Assembly: GCA_029881805.1 (NCBI GenBank)
Contig: JAOULW010000013.1
Span: forward strand, 1 to 58,356
Reading direction: 5' to 3'
DNA from: Candidatus Bathyarchaeota archaeon
Lineage (GTDB): Archaea; Thermoproteota; Bathyarchaeia; Bathyarchaeales; Bathycorpusculaceae
DNA length: 58,356 nucleotides
Shown piece after piece: positions 44,181-52,832 of this stretch (positions are counted from its first letter, which is position 1; each line of letters opens with the position of its first letter). The notes beneath the pieces were generated by a model. That model ran no database searches, was not told where the DNA came from, and saw only the letters and a program-made list of their open reading frames with translations. The translations under genes were made by a program, and so were the position numbers.

Positions 44181-44206
44181 ACGCCTTGCGAGCGCTGGCG
44201 CATATC

Positions 44207-44416
44207 ATGCCGAAAACAAGAGAGAACATCTGCCCTGAATGTGGGACACTTGCAGGAGACCCGTATAAGACATGGGAGCTTGTCGCGCCGTTTCCGGACA
44301 AAAAAATGAGAATCACAGTGACAATGCTCGGCATGTACGAATGCTCTAAATGTGGCAAGAAATTCAAGGGAGTTGTAAGCAAGGCCAAGCTTGGCACTGA
44401 AGGCATAGAGCTTTAG
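44207..44416 (+). CDS. 69-residue zinc-ribbon protein, paralogue of the preceding gene
   Basis: From ATG 44207: CPECG near residue 9, YKTWELVAPFPDKKMRITVTMLG, then YECSKCGKKFKGVVSKAK. It aligns along its whole core with the gene just before it (CxxC, K-x-W, PDK, R-x-x-x-x-G, CxxCxKxF, VxSK), so the pair arose by tandem duplication. Two extra features here are an acidic end (GTEGIEL) and a longer loop. TTG 44186 would add seven residues with no similarity. Same possible DNA-binding role as its neighbour. Confidence 0.7.
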   Translation: MPKTRENICPECGTLAGDPYKTWELVAPFPDKKMRITVTMLGMYECSKCGKKFKGVVSKAKLGTEGIEL

Positions 44417-44519
44417 ACTTACCTCCTTCTCCCCTATTTTTCAACTTTTGAAGCGTTAAGTTTTAAAACATCGAAGTCTAAATCATCAAGAACATTTCAA
44501 ATTAACAGAAGGCGGAACA

Positions 44520-45197
44520 TTGATCAAAGAAACTCTCAGAAGCCTTTGGAAAAATGAGTACTTCAGAACAGCGATGATGTTTATCCTCATTATAGTTGTA
44601 GTTTTCGGATTTTGGTACGGCGCCCAGCTAGTATTAAATACGCAATATCCTGCATTAGCGGTAGCCACTGGAAGCATGTGCCAAGTAGAATACATGGGCT
44701 GTGACGGGTGGTCTCATTCATTTGAACAAACATTACATGTTGGAGACTTGATCATCGTTCAGGGAGTAAGTCCAAAAGATATCAAAACAGGATATTCCAC
44801 TGGCGACATAATAGTTTTTCATAGGCCAAAGTCCAGTGCCAATTCTCCCGATGAGTTGATAGTTCATAGAGCAATTGACAATGTAACCAGGGATAATGGA
44901 TTGATCTATTTTACGACGAGAGGTGATGGTAGCCCAAGCCAGTCCGGAGATCACTGGGAAGACTACAGAGAAGACTATTCTTGGGAGGGCTCAATCTCTG
45001 AAAAGCTCTATGTTGGCAAGGTTGTTTTGCGGATTCCTTGGGTCGGACACGTTGCGCTTTATATGCGTAACAATACTGCTGGAATGTTCATAATATTTTT
45101 GCTCATAATCATTCTTGTAATTGTAGAGTTTATTATTCCCGCATACACTGGAAAGGAATCTAGAATTGAAACCGAAGAATACGGAAAAAGCTTTTGA
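44520..45197 (+). CDS. Signal peptidase I, archaeal/ER (S26B) type
   Basis: 225 residues with an N-terminal transmembrane helix (18-38), then ATGSM with catalytic Ser52, IVHRAI with His116 (the archaeal/ER type uses His where bacteria have Lys), and RGDGSPSQSGD with Asp136/144. A second helix at about 188-210 anchors the C-terminus. It cleaves Sec signal peptides at the outer face, so it would process the many secreted proteins in this window. Two extra Cys (54 and 61) flank a short insert after the Ser. TTG start, GGCGG upstream. Confidence 0.9.
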   Translation: MIKETLRSLWKNEYFRTAMMFILIIVVVFGFWYGAQLVLNTQYPALAVATGSMCQVEYMGCDGWSHSFEQTLHVGDLIIVQGVSPKDIKTGYSTGDIIVFHRPKSSANSPDELIVHRAIDNVTRDNGLIYFTTRGDGSPSQSGDHWEDYREDYSWEGSISEKLYVGKVVLRIPWVGHVALYMRNNTAGMFIIFLLIIILVIVEFIIPAYTGKESRIETEEYGKSF

Positions 45198-45204
45198 GGA
45201 CAAG

Positions 45205-45225
45205 CCTTTATAAAGGGTATTTAAG
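45205..45225 (+). promoter_or_regulatory. Tandem TATA boxes before tbp
   Basis: The palindrome CCTTTATAAAGG (45205-45216) is followed at once by TATTTAAG (about 45218-45225). They predict starts near 45236 and 45247, both before ATG 45253. Since the gene encodes the TATA-binding protein itself, feedback control at these boxes is a natural hypothesis. Confidence 0.55.
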
Positions 45226-45252
45226 CATTCAGTAGACAAGAAGTGATGTTGC

Positions 45253-45813
45253 ATGCCGAAAGTTAAAGCTATAATAAAAATTGAAAACGTTGTTGCTTCT
45301 GCAACATTAAATCAGAAAGTTGACTTAAACGCTGTCGTGAAGGGCTATCCTGGCGTGGAATACAGACCAGAACAGTTTCCAGGATTAGTGTTCAGACTTA
45401 AGAGACCAAAAACAGCCACATTAATTTTCAATTCTGGCAAAATGGTTTGCACCGGAGCCAAGTCGGAAAAAGAAGCCCGCAGGGCGGTTATGAAAGTTGT
45501 TAAGGAACTGAAGACAGGCGGAATAATCATAATTAGCAAGCCAGAGTTGAAGATACAAAATATTGTTGCTTCTGCCAGTTTAGGCGGGATGATAGATTTA
45601 GAAAAATCCGCGTATGACCTTGGTAAGACAATGTATGAGCCGGAACAGTTTCCAGGATTAATCTACAGAATGGGTGAGCCAAAAGTCGTGATCCTACTAT
45701 TCGCAAGCGGGAAACTTGTTTGCACAGGAGCAAAAAGAGAACAAGACGTTTATGAAGCAGTACACAAACTTCACAAAATACTGGAAGAACAAGACCTCAT
45801 ATTCTATGAATAA
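45253..45813 (+). CDS. tbp: TATA-box-binding protein
   Basis: The general transcription factor that nucleates archaeal promoters. 186 residues made of two direct repeats: VVASATLNQKVDLNAV with EQFPGLVFRL and GKMVCTGAKS; then IVASASLGGMIDLEKSA with EQFPGLIYRM and GKLVCTGAKR. Each repeat carries the intercalating phenylalanines. No acidic tail of note. GTGAT at 45243-45247 may serve as ribosome site. Confidence 0.97.
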   Translation: MPKVKAIIKIENVVASATLNQKVDLNAVVKGYPGVEYRPEQFPGLVFRLKRPKTATLIFNSGKMVCTGAKSEKEARRAVMKVVKELKTGGIIIISKPELKIQNIVASASLGGMIDLEKSAYDLGKTMYEPEQFPGLIYRMGEPKVVILLFASGKLVCTGAKREQDVYEAVHKLHKILEEQDLIFYE

Positions 45814-45842
45814 GAATTTTTCAGCTTCTACTCTCCAGCGTT

Positions 45843-46481
45843 TTACTTTTTCTTTCCCTTCTTAATCTGCTTCAGTATAGTTTTCAGTTGCTCTTGGTCT
45901 ATTGTGCCAATTTCATAAAGCCTATTGGCTACTTCCTCAACACTAAGCAATGCGTGAAGCCTTATTCTACCTTTATGAAGTTCTTCTTTTCCACCTTCTT
46001 CCCTATCCAAGAGCGCAACAGCATCGGTCACTACTCCGCCTTCTGCAGTTATGGCTTTTGCAGCCTTTCTGAGAGACAAGCCAGTTGTGATCAAGTCATC
46101 GATCAGCAGAACACGGGCGCCAGGTTCCAGAGTTCCTTCTATTCTTTTTTGTCTTCCATGGAGGCGCACTCCTTTGCGTATGTAAAGAAAAGGTTTTTTC
46201 AAGTTGTAGGCTGTTACAGATGCGAAGGGTATACCGGCAACTGGAATTCCGACTATTCTCTCAAAATTCTTTAAACCTATTTCGTTCTTTATGAAGTCTG
46301 TGTAGAATTCGCAGATTTCTTGGAACGCATCTGGGAAGCTTGGAATTATTCTTAAGTCTATGTAATAGGGGCTTATTTTTCCGCTGGTGAGTTTGAAGGC
46401 GCCAAATTGTAAGGCGCCTATTTTGTTCAGAATCTTGCAGATTTCAGCTTTAATTGCCTCGCTGCTTTTCTGGGTATGCAA
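45843..46481 (-). CDS. pyrE: Orotate phosphoribosyltransferase
   Basis: Transfers ribose phosphate from PRPP to orotate in pyrimidine synthesis. 212 residues with GAFKLTSGKISPYYIDLR, FERIVGIPVAGIPFASV and the PRPP loop VLLIDDLITTGLS. TTG 46481 is preferred: AAAGGA lies about 9 nt upstream, and the 37 residues encoded before it overlap the MBL gene without similarity. It is 4 nt after the MBL-fold gene stop, so the two form an operon. Confidence 0.93.
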   Translation of the reverse strand: MHTQKSSEAIKAEICKILNKIGALQFGAFKLTSGKISPYYIDLRIIPSFPDAFQEICEFYTDFIKNEIGLKNFERIVGIPVAGIPFASVTAYNLKKPFLYIRKGVRLHGRQKRIEGTLEPGARVLLIDDLITTGLSLRKAAKAITAEGGVVTDAVALLDREEGGKEELHKGRIRLHALLSVEEVANRLYEIGTIDQEQLKTILKQIKKGKKK

Positions 46482-46485
46482 CGTT

Positions 46486-47178
46486 TCACGTCCTTTTAGA
46501 AACCTGGTAGATTTTTCCAACTTCAGGTATGAGACAAGTAGCTTTTGGCATCTCCTTTTTAAGAAGTTCAGCGAATCTCTTCTGGTCTGCAACCGAACCT
46601 GTATGGTACGGAACCGCTACCTTAGGTTTTGTTAGTTTCGCGATGTCGGCGCCTGTTTCTGGTGAGGCGCCTGGCGCAATCCCAACAGTGCAGAAAACCA
46701 AATCAAGCTTTTCTCTTTCGCCTATTGTTGCCATCTCGGGGAATGGGAGGCTGTCCGCAGTGTGGAAAATCTTGACGCCGTCTTCACTTGTGATTATGAA
46801 GGATACTGGCGAGACTGAAGGAGGATGATTACACTTCTCAGCTACTACAGAGACTTCCCCTATTTTCACTTCCGAACCAGGCTGAACTTCACTCAATTTT
46901 TCCGAAGGAATGGCATTTTGCAATCTTTTTGTGGATGTTGGGTCAGCCACGATGATGCACTGTGATAATTTATGCATTTCAGAAATAAACGATTGGTCTA
47001 GATGGTCATAGTGTTCGTGGGTGATTAGGACCGCGTCAACGTTTTTCAAATCTCGGGGTTTAACATCTACAGGGTCTACAACTAATGTTTTTGACGGAGT
47101 TTTTACTATTATTCCCGCATATCGGTTAAACCATACAAAGAAAATTTCGTTTTTTGAAGGTTCTTTTTCGATTACCAT
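46486..47178 (-). CDS. UlaG-like MBL-fold metal-dependent hydrolase
   Basis: 230 residues with THEHYDHLD (HxHxDH metal motif), KCNHPPSVSPV (His), FHTADSL (Asp) and VPYHTG (His), the order of UlaG/UPF0173 hydrolases. Substrate unknown. ATG 47178 is chosen because GAGG lies 8 nt upstream; a TTG at 47199 is less likely. It is transcribed with pyrE. Confidence 0.87.
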   Translation of the reverse strand: MVIEKEPSKNEIFFVWFNRYAGIIVKTPSKTLVVDPVDVKPRDLKNVDAVLITHEHYDHLDQSFISEMHKLSQCIIVADPTSTKRLQNAIPSEKLSEVQPGSEVKIGEVSVVAEKCNHPPSVSPVSFIITSEDGVKIFHTADSLPFPEMATIGEREKLDLVFCTVGIAPGASPETGADIAKLTKPKVAVPYHTGSVADQKRFAELLKKEMPKATCLIPEVGKIYQVSKRT

Positions 47179-47294
47179 ATCAGATTCCTCACAACTCAAT
47201 AATTATGGCATTTGGATTTTAAAGAACTTGTGATTCTTTTTGACAAGGCTTAATAGTTGCTGTTTGCGTGTTTTCATAGTCATAGTGATGTTCC

Positions 47295-48569
47295 ATGGTT
47301 GACGTTTGGCTTCCATACGGAAAAACAGACGTTTGCGTGAGAATCCCAACTCGCAATTTTCTAGGCTCTATTGAACCTCGAGAAAAGCTTGACGTACCAG
47401 ACTCGGAAGCAGAAATTGAAAGAGCCTTAAGGGAGCCTCTTGGCTCCAAGAAGTTAGCCGATATTGTGAAGCCTGAACATGAAGTGGTTATTGTCGTTGA
47501 TGATGCAACTAGACCATCGCCAAGCAATCTGATAGTTCCGCCATTACTCAAAGAATTAAATGCAGCAGGCGTAAAGAATGAAAATGTAAAAATTGTTTTT
47601 GGCTGCGGTGCGCATAGGGCTGTTGCACGTGAAGAAGCTGCTACGCTTTTAGGCGAAGAAGTTTTGACTTGTGTAAAAGCCGTGAGCCATGACTGTAAGG
47701 CGCAAGATCTAGTCTATGCGGGTGAAACTCAGAAACATGGAACAAAAGTTTATTTAAATCGTCTTTTCACTGAAGCAGATGTGAAAATCCTGACAGGTGA
47801 TGTGTGCTTTCATTATTATGCCGGTTATGGTGGCGGAAGAAAAAGCATCTTGCCAGCAGTTTCTGGGGAAGAAACGATAAAGCATAACCATATCATGCTT
47901 TTGCATCCCAACGCAAAAACAGGAGTTCTGGATGGCAATCCCATTCATGAAGATATGGTTGAAGCAGCAAAGTTGGCCAAAGTGGATTTTATTTTAAATG
48001 TCGTTATTAACAGCAAGCGCGAAATTGTCAGAGCCTTTTCTGGTGATTTAGAACAAGCATTCGATGAAGGAGTAAAAGCTGTTGATGAAATGTACCGCAT
48101 ACCAGTAGACCGAAGAGCTGACATTGTTGTTGTCAGCCCAGGCGGCTATCCGGCGGACGTGAACCTTTTCCAAGCCTACAAAGGTGTTGACAATGCTCTT
48201 GAAATTGTTAAGCGTGGTGGCGTGGTAATTCTAGTGGCTGAATGTCCTGAAGGGCATGGAAGCCAAGTTTTTTATGATTGGATGGCTAAGTTCAAGGATT
48301 GGAAGGCAATTGAAAAGGAAATCAAGCGTAATTTTGTTTTAGGTGGGCATAAAGCCTATTATTTGATGAAGGCTCTGCAGAAATCTCAGATAATTTTGGT
48401 TTCGTCTATGCCGGAGTATTATGCTACGAACATTTTCAAGTTGAAAACGGCTAGAGCCGTGAACGACGCTTTGACCGAGGCATTCAACATTGTTGGCAGA
48501 AATGCCAGGGTTTGGGTCATGCCCTATGGAAACTATACATTGCCAGAGGTAAAAACAAAAGAGGAGTGA
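47295..48569 (+). CDS. larA: LarA-like nickel-pincer racemase family protein
   Basis: 424 residues matching lactate racemase LarA. The residues that hold the NPN nickel pincer in the Lactobacillus enzyme are all present: His107 in CGAHRAV, His173 in CFHYYAG, Lys183 in GGGRKS (covalent attachment) and His199 in KHNHI. VVIVVDDATRPSPS is the typical N-terminal site. Cofactor genes larB, larC and larE are absent from the window. The LarA family acts on several 2-hydroxy acids, so lactate is not certain. Confidence 0.88.
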   Translation: MVDVWLPYGKTDVCVRIPTRNFLGSIEPREKLDVPDSEAEIERALREPLGSKKLADIVKPEHEVVIVVDDATRPSPSNLIVPPLLKELNAAGVKNENVKIVFGCGAHRAVAREEAATLLGEEVLTCVKAVSHDCKAQDLVYAGETQKHGTKVYLNRLFTEADVKILTGDVCFHYYAGYGGGRKSILPAVSGEETIKHNHIMLLHPNAKTGVLDGNPIHEDMVEAAKLAKVDFILNVVINSKREIVRAFSGDLEQAFDEGVKAVDEMYRIPVDRRADIVVVSPGGYPADVNLFQAYKGVDNALEIVKRGGVVILVAECPEGHGSQVFYDWMAKFKDWKAIEKEIKRNFVLGGHKAYYLMKALQKSQIILVSSMPEYYATNIFKLKTARAVNDALTEAFNIVGRNARVWVMPYGNYTLPEVKTKEE

Positions 48570-48651
48570 GACGCCTTAAAGCGTGTTAAATAGGAAAAGT
48601 GATTAAGCCATATTGAAATTTACACTTTAAAGCGAAATGGAGAACTGAAGC

Positions 48652-49143
48652 TTGCAAGAGACATTCAAACTACGGAAATTTGCTGTGAGCGATTTGCAAA
48701 GTGTTATGCGCATCAATCATCTTTGCCTTCCGGAGAATTATGCCGATTTTTTCTTCATTGACTTGTACCATCGCTTTCCTGAAACTTTCATTGTTGCAGA
48801 GGAAAACGGGGAAATCGTGGGCTACATAATGTGCCGCGTTGAGGCTGGCTTGTCAAGTTTTGGTTTCAAGGGCTTGATTAAGAAAGGGCACATTGTTTCG
48901 GTGGCTGTTCTGCCTCCGTATAGGCATAAAGGGATAGGCGAAGCCCTAGTCAACAGGGCTATGAATGGCATGCTAGTGTATAATGCAAAACAATGCTTTC
49001 TGGAAGTTAGAACAACAAACAGGCCGGCAATTGACCTCTACAAGAAGCTCGGATTTTCGATGACACGCACAATTCATGGATATTACGCTGACGGAGAAGA
49101 CGCACACGTGATGAGCCGCGAGCTTCTTTCAGAGAAAAAGTGA
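48652..49143 (+). CDS. GNAT N-acetyltransferase, RimI/Ard1-like
   Basis: 163 residues with the acetyl-CoA loop VAVLPPYRHKGIGEALV (RxxGxG/A) and LEVRTTNRPAIDLYKKLGF, then YYADGEDAHVM typical of the archaeal N-terminal acetyltransferase ArdI. It acetylates protein N-termini in the cytoplasm. TTG 48652 is supported by GGAG 9 nt upstream. It lies after LarA with an 82-nt gap and converges on the membrane operon. Confidence 0.9.
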   Translation: MQETFKLRKFAVSDLQSVMRINHLCLPENYADFFFIDLYHRFPETFIVAEENGEIVGYIMCRVEAGLSSFGFKGLIKKGHIVSVAVLPPYRHKGIGEALVNRAMNGMLVYNAKQCFLEVRTTNRPAIDLYKKLGFSMTRTIHGYYADGEDAHVMSRELLSEKK

Positions 49144-49149
49144 GGGAAG

Positions 49150-49599
49150 CTACAGGCTTTTGTACTCTGCTCTTGTGTTCATATAGTTCACTGCTTGAAT
49201 CACAGATTTTGCGAACCCTAACAAACCTAATAGCATGGCAACCACTAAAAACAAGCGAATATCAATAGTCAAGCTTACATTCTCAAAAGTCATACCAAAA
49301 ATCCCGCCATTCAACGACAGAACAAAATAGCTAATCACAAACAACGCCTTAGCTGCATTGAAAAAGTATTGAAAGATAGTATCAGAAGCGAGTTCTCCTA
49401 TAACCATTAGTATTATGTAAACAATGACGAATGTTTCAACCATTTGCTGCAAGCCTGGAATCAATTCTGAAAAAGGAGCCAAGAACATCCATAAAACAAA
49501 ATAAAAAGCGTAGAAAAGAGCGCCTTTTATTGTTGCCTTTAAGGCTCTGAAGGTGAATTTTCTGAGATTCTTCGTGAAACCGCCGTCTGTGTCAGCCAT
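49150..49599 (-). CDS. Polytopic membrane protein, third gene of membrane operon
   Basis: 149 residues with four hydrophobic segments (about 22-42, 52-75, 83-110, 118-136) and no known motif. ATG 49599 is chosen since the overlap ATGGCTGA with the previous gene's stop implies translational coupling; the longer frame starting at 49722 lies inside that gene. It works presumably with the two membrane proteins upstream. Confidence 0.7.
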   Translation of the reverse strand: MADTDGGFTKNLRKFTFRALKATIKGALFYAFYFVLWMFLAPFSELIPGLQQMVETFVIVYIILMVIGELASDTIFQYFFNAAKALFVISYFVLSLNGGIFGMTFENVSLTIDIRLFLVVAMLLGLLGFAKSVIQAVNYMNTRAEYKSL

Positions 49600-50371
49600 A
49601 TGGAACCACCACCGGTCCAATGGTGAAAAATGGGTTTGCAAAATACATTTCGAAACGTCCATTTGCAGTAGCTCCAGCAGCTGAAACGTAAAGCTCCACA
49701 GATCCACTGTAAGGCGAGCCATGCCAAGCCTCTATTAGGGTTTCGCCTTCGCTTAAAAGCGAGTCAGTGCTGTTATACATGCGTAATTGCATGTTGCCAA
49801 CTAAATCAAAAAAGGCGTGATTTTCAAAGCCTATTGGAACAACAGCTCTCAAATGAGTTGAGTTATAAACTGTAAGATCGATTCCTCCAAGTCTAAAATC
49901 GTATAGTGGTGCGCCCCAGAACGCAGAAAGATTCGCTACAGCTTGAACTGGAATCACTTCCGCAACACTCATGCCTACTATTGCATTTATTCTCAGTTCA
50001 ACATCATTAAACAGGTAATCTTGGTAGTTTTGCAGCAAATCATCAACTTCGATTGTCATATTGTGGGTTATGGTTATCCTGTCATATTTCTTTATGACAG
50101 GTGTGAACGTAGTTCCACGCATTATTGGGGAACCTTCTTCATCCCAGATTTCTGTAGTTACGTTGAAAAAGCCAATGTTGTAGTATCCAGTGTTTTCAAT
50201 TATTATAGGTAAGGAGAAAAGCAGTTCATTGTCGGAGGTTGGATTTATTTGTGGTTCTCCAAAGTCGAACCTGACATCCTTAACAGAATACAATGCAGAA
50301 ACTGCGAAAATGATGAGGAATATCCAGAAAAACGTTGTAGCTATCCCTATCATCCGAATTGGTATGTTCAT
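49592..50371 (-). CDS. Membrane-anchored protein with extracytoplasmic beta domain, second gene of membrane operon
   Basis: 259 residues: one N-terminal helix (8-28), then a domain rich in strands. FSLPIIIENTGYYNIGFFNVTTEI and later VPIGFENHAFFDLVGNMQLRMY are two similar halves, each like a LEA14/WHy-type unit in pattern. No cysteine or catalytic motif. It overlaps the following gene by 8 bp. Function unknown. Confidence 0.68.
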   Translation of the reverse strand: MNIPIRMIGIATTFFWIFLIIFAVSALYSVKDVRFDFGEPQINPTSDNELLFSLPIIIENTGYYNIGFFNVTTEIWDEEGSPIMRGTTFTPVIKKYDRITITHNMTIEVDDLLQNYQDYLFNDVELRINAIVGMSVAEVIPVQAVANLSAFWGAPLYDFRLGGIDLTVYNSTHLRAVVPIGFENHAFFDLVGNMQLRMYNSTDSLLSEGETLIEAWHGSPYSGSVELYVSAAGATANGRFEMYFANPFFTIGPVVVPYG

Positions 50372-50407
50372 GGCTTCCCCCTTTTCCGAATGAGTTGAGT
50401 ACGATTT

Positions 50408-51001
50408 CTACTGATTTGTTTGCTGCTGAGAACCATTGTTCTGCGGTGATTGCTGTGGTTGCGGTTCTTGGTGTGATTGCGGTTGTGGTTGTGGTTGCGG
50501 TTCTTGCTGTGGCTGTGGTCGTGGCTGTGGTTCTGGCTGCGGCTGTGAAACCTCCTCAGGAGGTATGACTACAAATTCTGGTTCTGGCGGTTTGACCTCT
50601 TCTTTTGGTTTTTCTTCCTTGGGCTTCTCAGCTTTTGGTTGTTCAACTTTCGCCTTCTGCGGCTGTGATTGTGGTTGCGGTTTCTGCAGTGAAATCAGAT
50701 TCTGTGGTTTCGTAACAGTCTTTGGTATTTGTGGCGTATGCGCGATTATTGTGACGCCTCTTATTGTTAAGAGTGAGCCTACCCAGCCCATCACACCTAG
50801 ATACATTATGCGTATGCACGTAGCAATCAAAGGAGCCAGCGCTTCACCAAAAGTTCGCACCAAGTCCTCAGAAGCAATTATTGACAAACCTTGGGTTAGG
50901 AATCCATAAGCACTTATGAACGTGAATATTAGCAAGACTACACCTATCATCAACACTGCGACTCCGGAAAGGGCTATTTTGTCTCTAAAGTTTCTCAACA
51001 T
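50408..51001 (-). CDS. Membrane protein with long Pro/Gln/Glu-rich tail, first gene of membrane operon
   Basis: 197 residues. Two transmembrane helices (about 10-35 and 60-85) are followed by a tail of more than 100 residues with KPQPQ, KPKEEKPKEE and repeated QPQPEPQP units, ending QQTNQ. The tail should be disordered and by topology cytoplasmic or external depending on orientation. Such tails serve as tethers or binding platforms. The operon's next gene starts 36 nt later. Confidence 0.68.
   Translation of the reverse strand: MLRNFRDKIALSGVAVLMIGVVLLIFTFISAYGFLTQGLSIIASEDLVRTFGEALAPLIATCIRIMYLGVMGWVGSLLTIRGVTIIAHTPQIPKTVTKPQNLISLQKPQPQSQPQKAKVEQPKAEKPKEEKPKEEVKPPEPEFVVIPPEEVSQPQPEPQPRPQPQQEPQPQPQPQSHQEPQPQQSPQNNGSQQQTNQ
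50430..50560. repeat. Hexamer-type low-complexity repeat coding for Pro-Gln units
   Basis: Degenerate GGTTGC / GGTTGT / GGTTCT hexamers recur across the segment and encode (PQ/PE)n in the gene at 50408-51001 (-). Repeat length is probably variable between strains. Confidence 0.7.
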
Positions 51002-51110
51002 ACTTCAGTCACTGTCTTTAAAGATGGAAGCTAGAATATTAAATATTGCTATACACTAAACAGAATCCGGAACACCTATCAAAAATCAATTGGAAAAATA
51101 AAGGTTGAAA

Positions 51111-51716
51111 CTATTGAGATATACCCAACTTCTGATATATCCTCTGTTTATTTGCTTCAACGTTCTTTGCTACATCAGTGAAAAGATTATTTTCATGCGA
51201 GTCAATAGCTACAGTCAATGGGCCAAACTCTTCAACCTCAAAAATCCACATGGCTTCAGGCATACCCAAATCAAACCATTCAACACGTAGAACACTCTTA
51301 ATAGCTTTCGCAGCTAATATCGCGGCCCCACCGGTGAAGGCACCATAAACGGCACCGTACTTCGCCATAGCATCAGTTGTCCTCTTACCCATTCCCCCCT
51401 TGCCGATGACTACGCGAACCTTGAAGTTCTTTACGAACTCGTCCTCGAAAATGTCCATCCTCGTGCTCGTCGTTGGGCCTGCTGCTACTGCAACCCACTT
51501 GTCTCCTTGCTTGCTCATCACGGGACCGCAGTGAAAGACAGCCAAGCCTTCAAGGTTTATGGGCAAAGGTTTTCCTTGCCTAAAATATTCTAAGGCTCTC
51601 TGATGAGCCTGATCTCTCGCGGTCACCATGGTTCCAGTTATGTAAAGCATATCGTTTACCTTAAGTTTGCGTATGTCTGCCTCAGAAATTGGCGTTTGAA
51701 GTTTGTAAACTACCAT
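51111..51716 (-). CDS. Fumarate hydratase, class I, beta subunit
   Basis: 201 residues, the C-terminal half of the two-subunit iron-sulfur fumarase that interconverts fumarate and malate. Motifs: TPISEADIRKLKVNDMLYITG in outline, GPVMSKQGDKW, AGPTTSTRMD and VIGKGGMGKRT. ATG 51716 has GAGGTG 6 nt upstream; the stop of the alpha gene lies 12 nt before it. The two genes are certainly one operon. Some archaeal pairs also act on tartrate-like acids, but fumarate is the default. Confidence 0.93.
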   Translation of the reverse strand: MVVYKLQTPISEADIRKLKVNDMLYITGTMVTARDQAHQRALEYFRQGKPLPINLEGLAVFHCGPVMSKQGDKWVAVAAGPTTSTRMDIFEDEFVKNFKVRVVIGKGGMGKRTTDAMAKYGAVYGAFTGGAAILAAKAIKSVLRVEWFDLGMPEAMWIFEVEEFGPLTVAIDSHENNLFTDVAKNVEANKQRIYQKLGISQ

Positions 51717-51728
51717 TTCTTCCACCTC

Positions 51729-52619
51729 TCACATTTCCATTTTACGCGTTAAATATTCAACCGTTTCATCTGCATTAATCCTCGCAGAAGCTCTTCTCGA
51801 AGCCCAGCAATTGAAAGCGACAGATGCTGGAAAAGATGCTGGATGCCTAAAGGCATAATCTACATGCACGCCCAAAACTGTAGTTTTTCCGCCGAGTCCC
51901 ATGGGACCAATCCCAGTCATGTTCGCAGCCTCCAATATTTCTTTTTCAAGCTTGGCAATTTCAGAATCGGGATTAGGTTCGTTTAAGGGCTTTAGTAGCG
52001 TCTTCTTGGCCAGTTTCATAGATATGTCTGCCCCGCCTCCGATGGCGACGCCTATAATGGTCGGGGGGCAAGGTTTGGCCCCTGCATTTATCACAGTGTC
52101 AACAACAAACTTTTTCAATCCGGTTATTCCCTGGCCTGGTACGAGCATTCCTGTCACGCAAACGTTCTCAGAGCCTCCGCCCTTCGTCATGACAGTTAAT
52201 TCTATGCTGTCGCCTAGCACGATTTCCCAGTTCACAAACGGAATAAATCTTCCAGTGTTGTCTCCACTGTTCCTCTGCGCAAATGGGTCAACAGCGTTCG
52301 GTCTTAAAGGAACTTCCTTCGTAGCTCTCCGCGTGGCGTTTATCAGTGCCCCTTCAACTTTCTCCAAGTTTTTCGCTTGAGTGCCGGCTTTGATGTAGAA
52401 GATTATTGTGCCTGTGTCTTGACAAACTGGAGCCTTATGTTTCTCTGCAAGTTCGATATTGTTCAGAATTGCGTTCAGCTGCGTCTTCCCCGTTTCGCTG
52501 GTTTCCTCTGCGTACGCCTTCTTTAACGCTTGCTTAACGTCATCAGGAATGTAAATGACTGCTTGCTTTATTATGTTAAAGGCAACGTTTTCCACGATTT
52601 TTGCCTTTTCCAATTTCAT
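51729..52619 (-). CDS. Fumarate hydratase, class I, alpha subunit
   Basis: 296 residues. The three cysteines that bind the 4Fe-4S cluster are Cys66 (APVCQDTG), Cys184 (AKPCPPTIIG) and Cys271 (AFNCWA). RNSGDNTGRFIPF and MTKGGGSENV supply substrate contacts. The cluster is oxygen-sensitive, which fits an anaerobic life. Promoter region lies between it and radA. Confidence 0.94.
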   Translation of the reverse strand: MKLEKAKIVENVAFNIIKQAVIYIPDDVKQALKKAYAEETSETGKTQLNAILNNIELAEKHKAPVCQDTGTIIFYIKAGTQAKNLEKVEGALINATRRATKEVPLRPNAVDPFAQRNSGDNTGRFIPFVNWEIVLGDSIELTVMTKGGGSENVCVTGMLVPGQGITGLKKFVVDTVINAGAKPCPPTIIGVAIGGGADISMKLAKKTLLKPLNEPNPDSEIAKLEKEILEAANMTGIGPMGLGGKTTVLGVHVDYAFRHPASFPASVAFNCWASRRASARINADETVEYLTRKMEM

Positions 52620-52775
52620 TTACCTCTTGTTAGCTAGTTTTATGAAAAAACCGTGTACTTATATCTTATCTAGTATTAACGCAAGACCTAACATTAGCTC
52701 ATGCTTGCGAAGAGGGTTCAAGTTTTCACTTTAACCTATCTCTCCATGGATTACACGCTATTGGGGTTCGTGTGT

Positions 52776-52784
52776 TTTAAATAT
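52776..52784 (+). promoter_or_regulatory. TATA box for radA
   Basis: TTTAAATAT predicts a transcript start near 52805, 28 nt before the radA ATG at 52833. The - strand fum promoter must lie in the same 213-bp gap. Confidence 0.5.
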
Positions 52785-52832
52785 GACTTGGCTTAACCTT
52801 TTCATGAATTAGGAAAGAGGAATGAAGAACTT

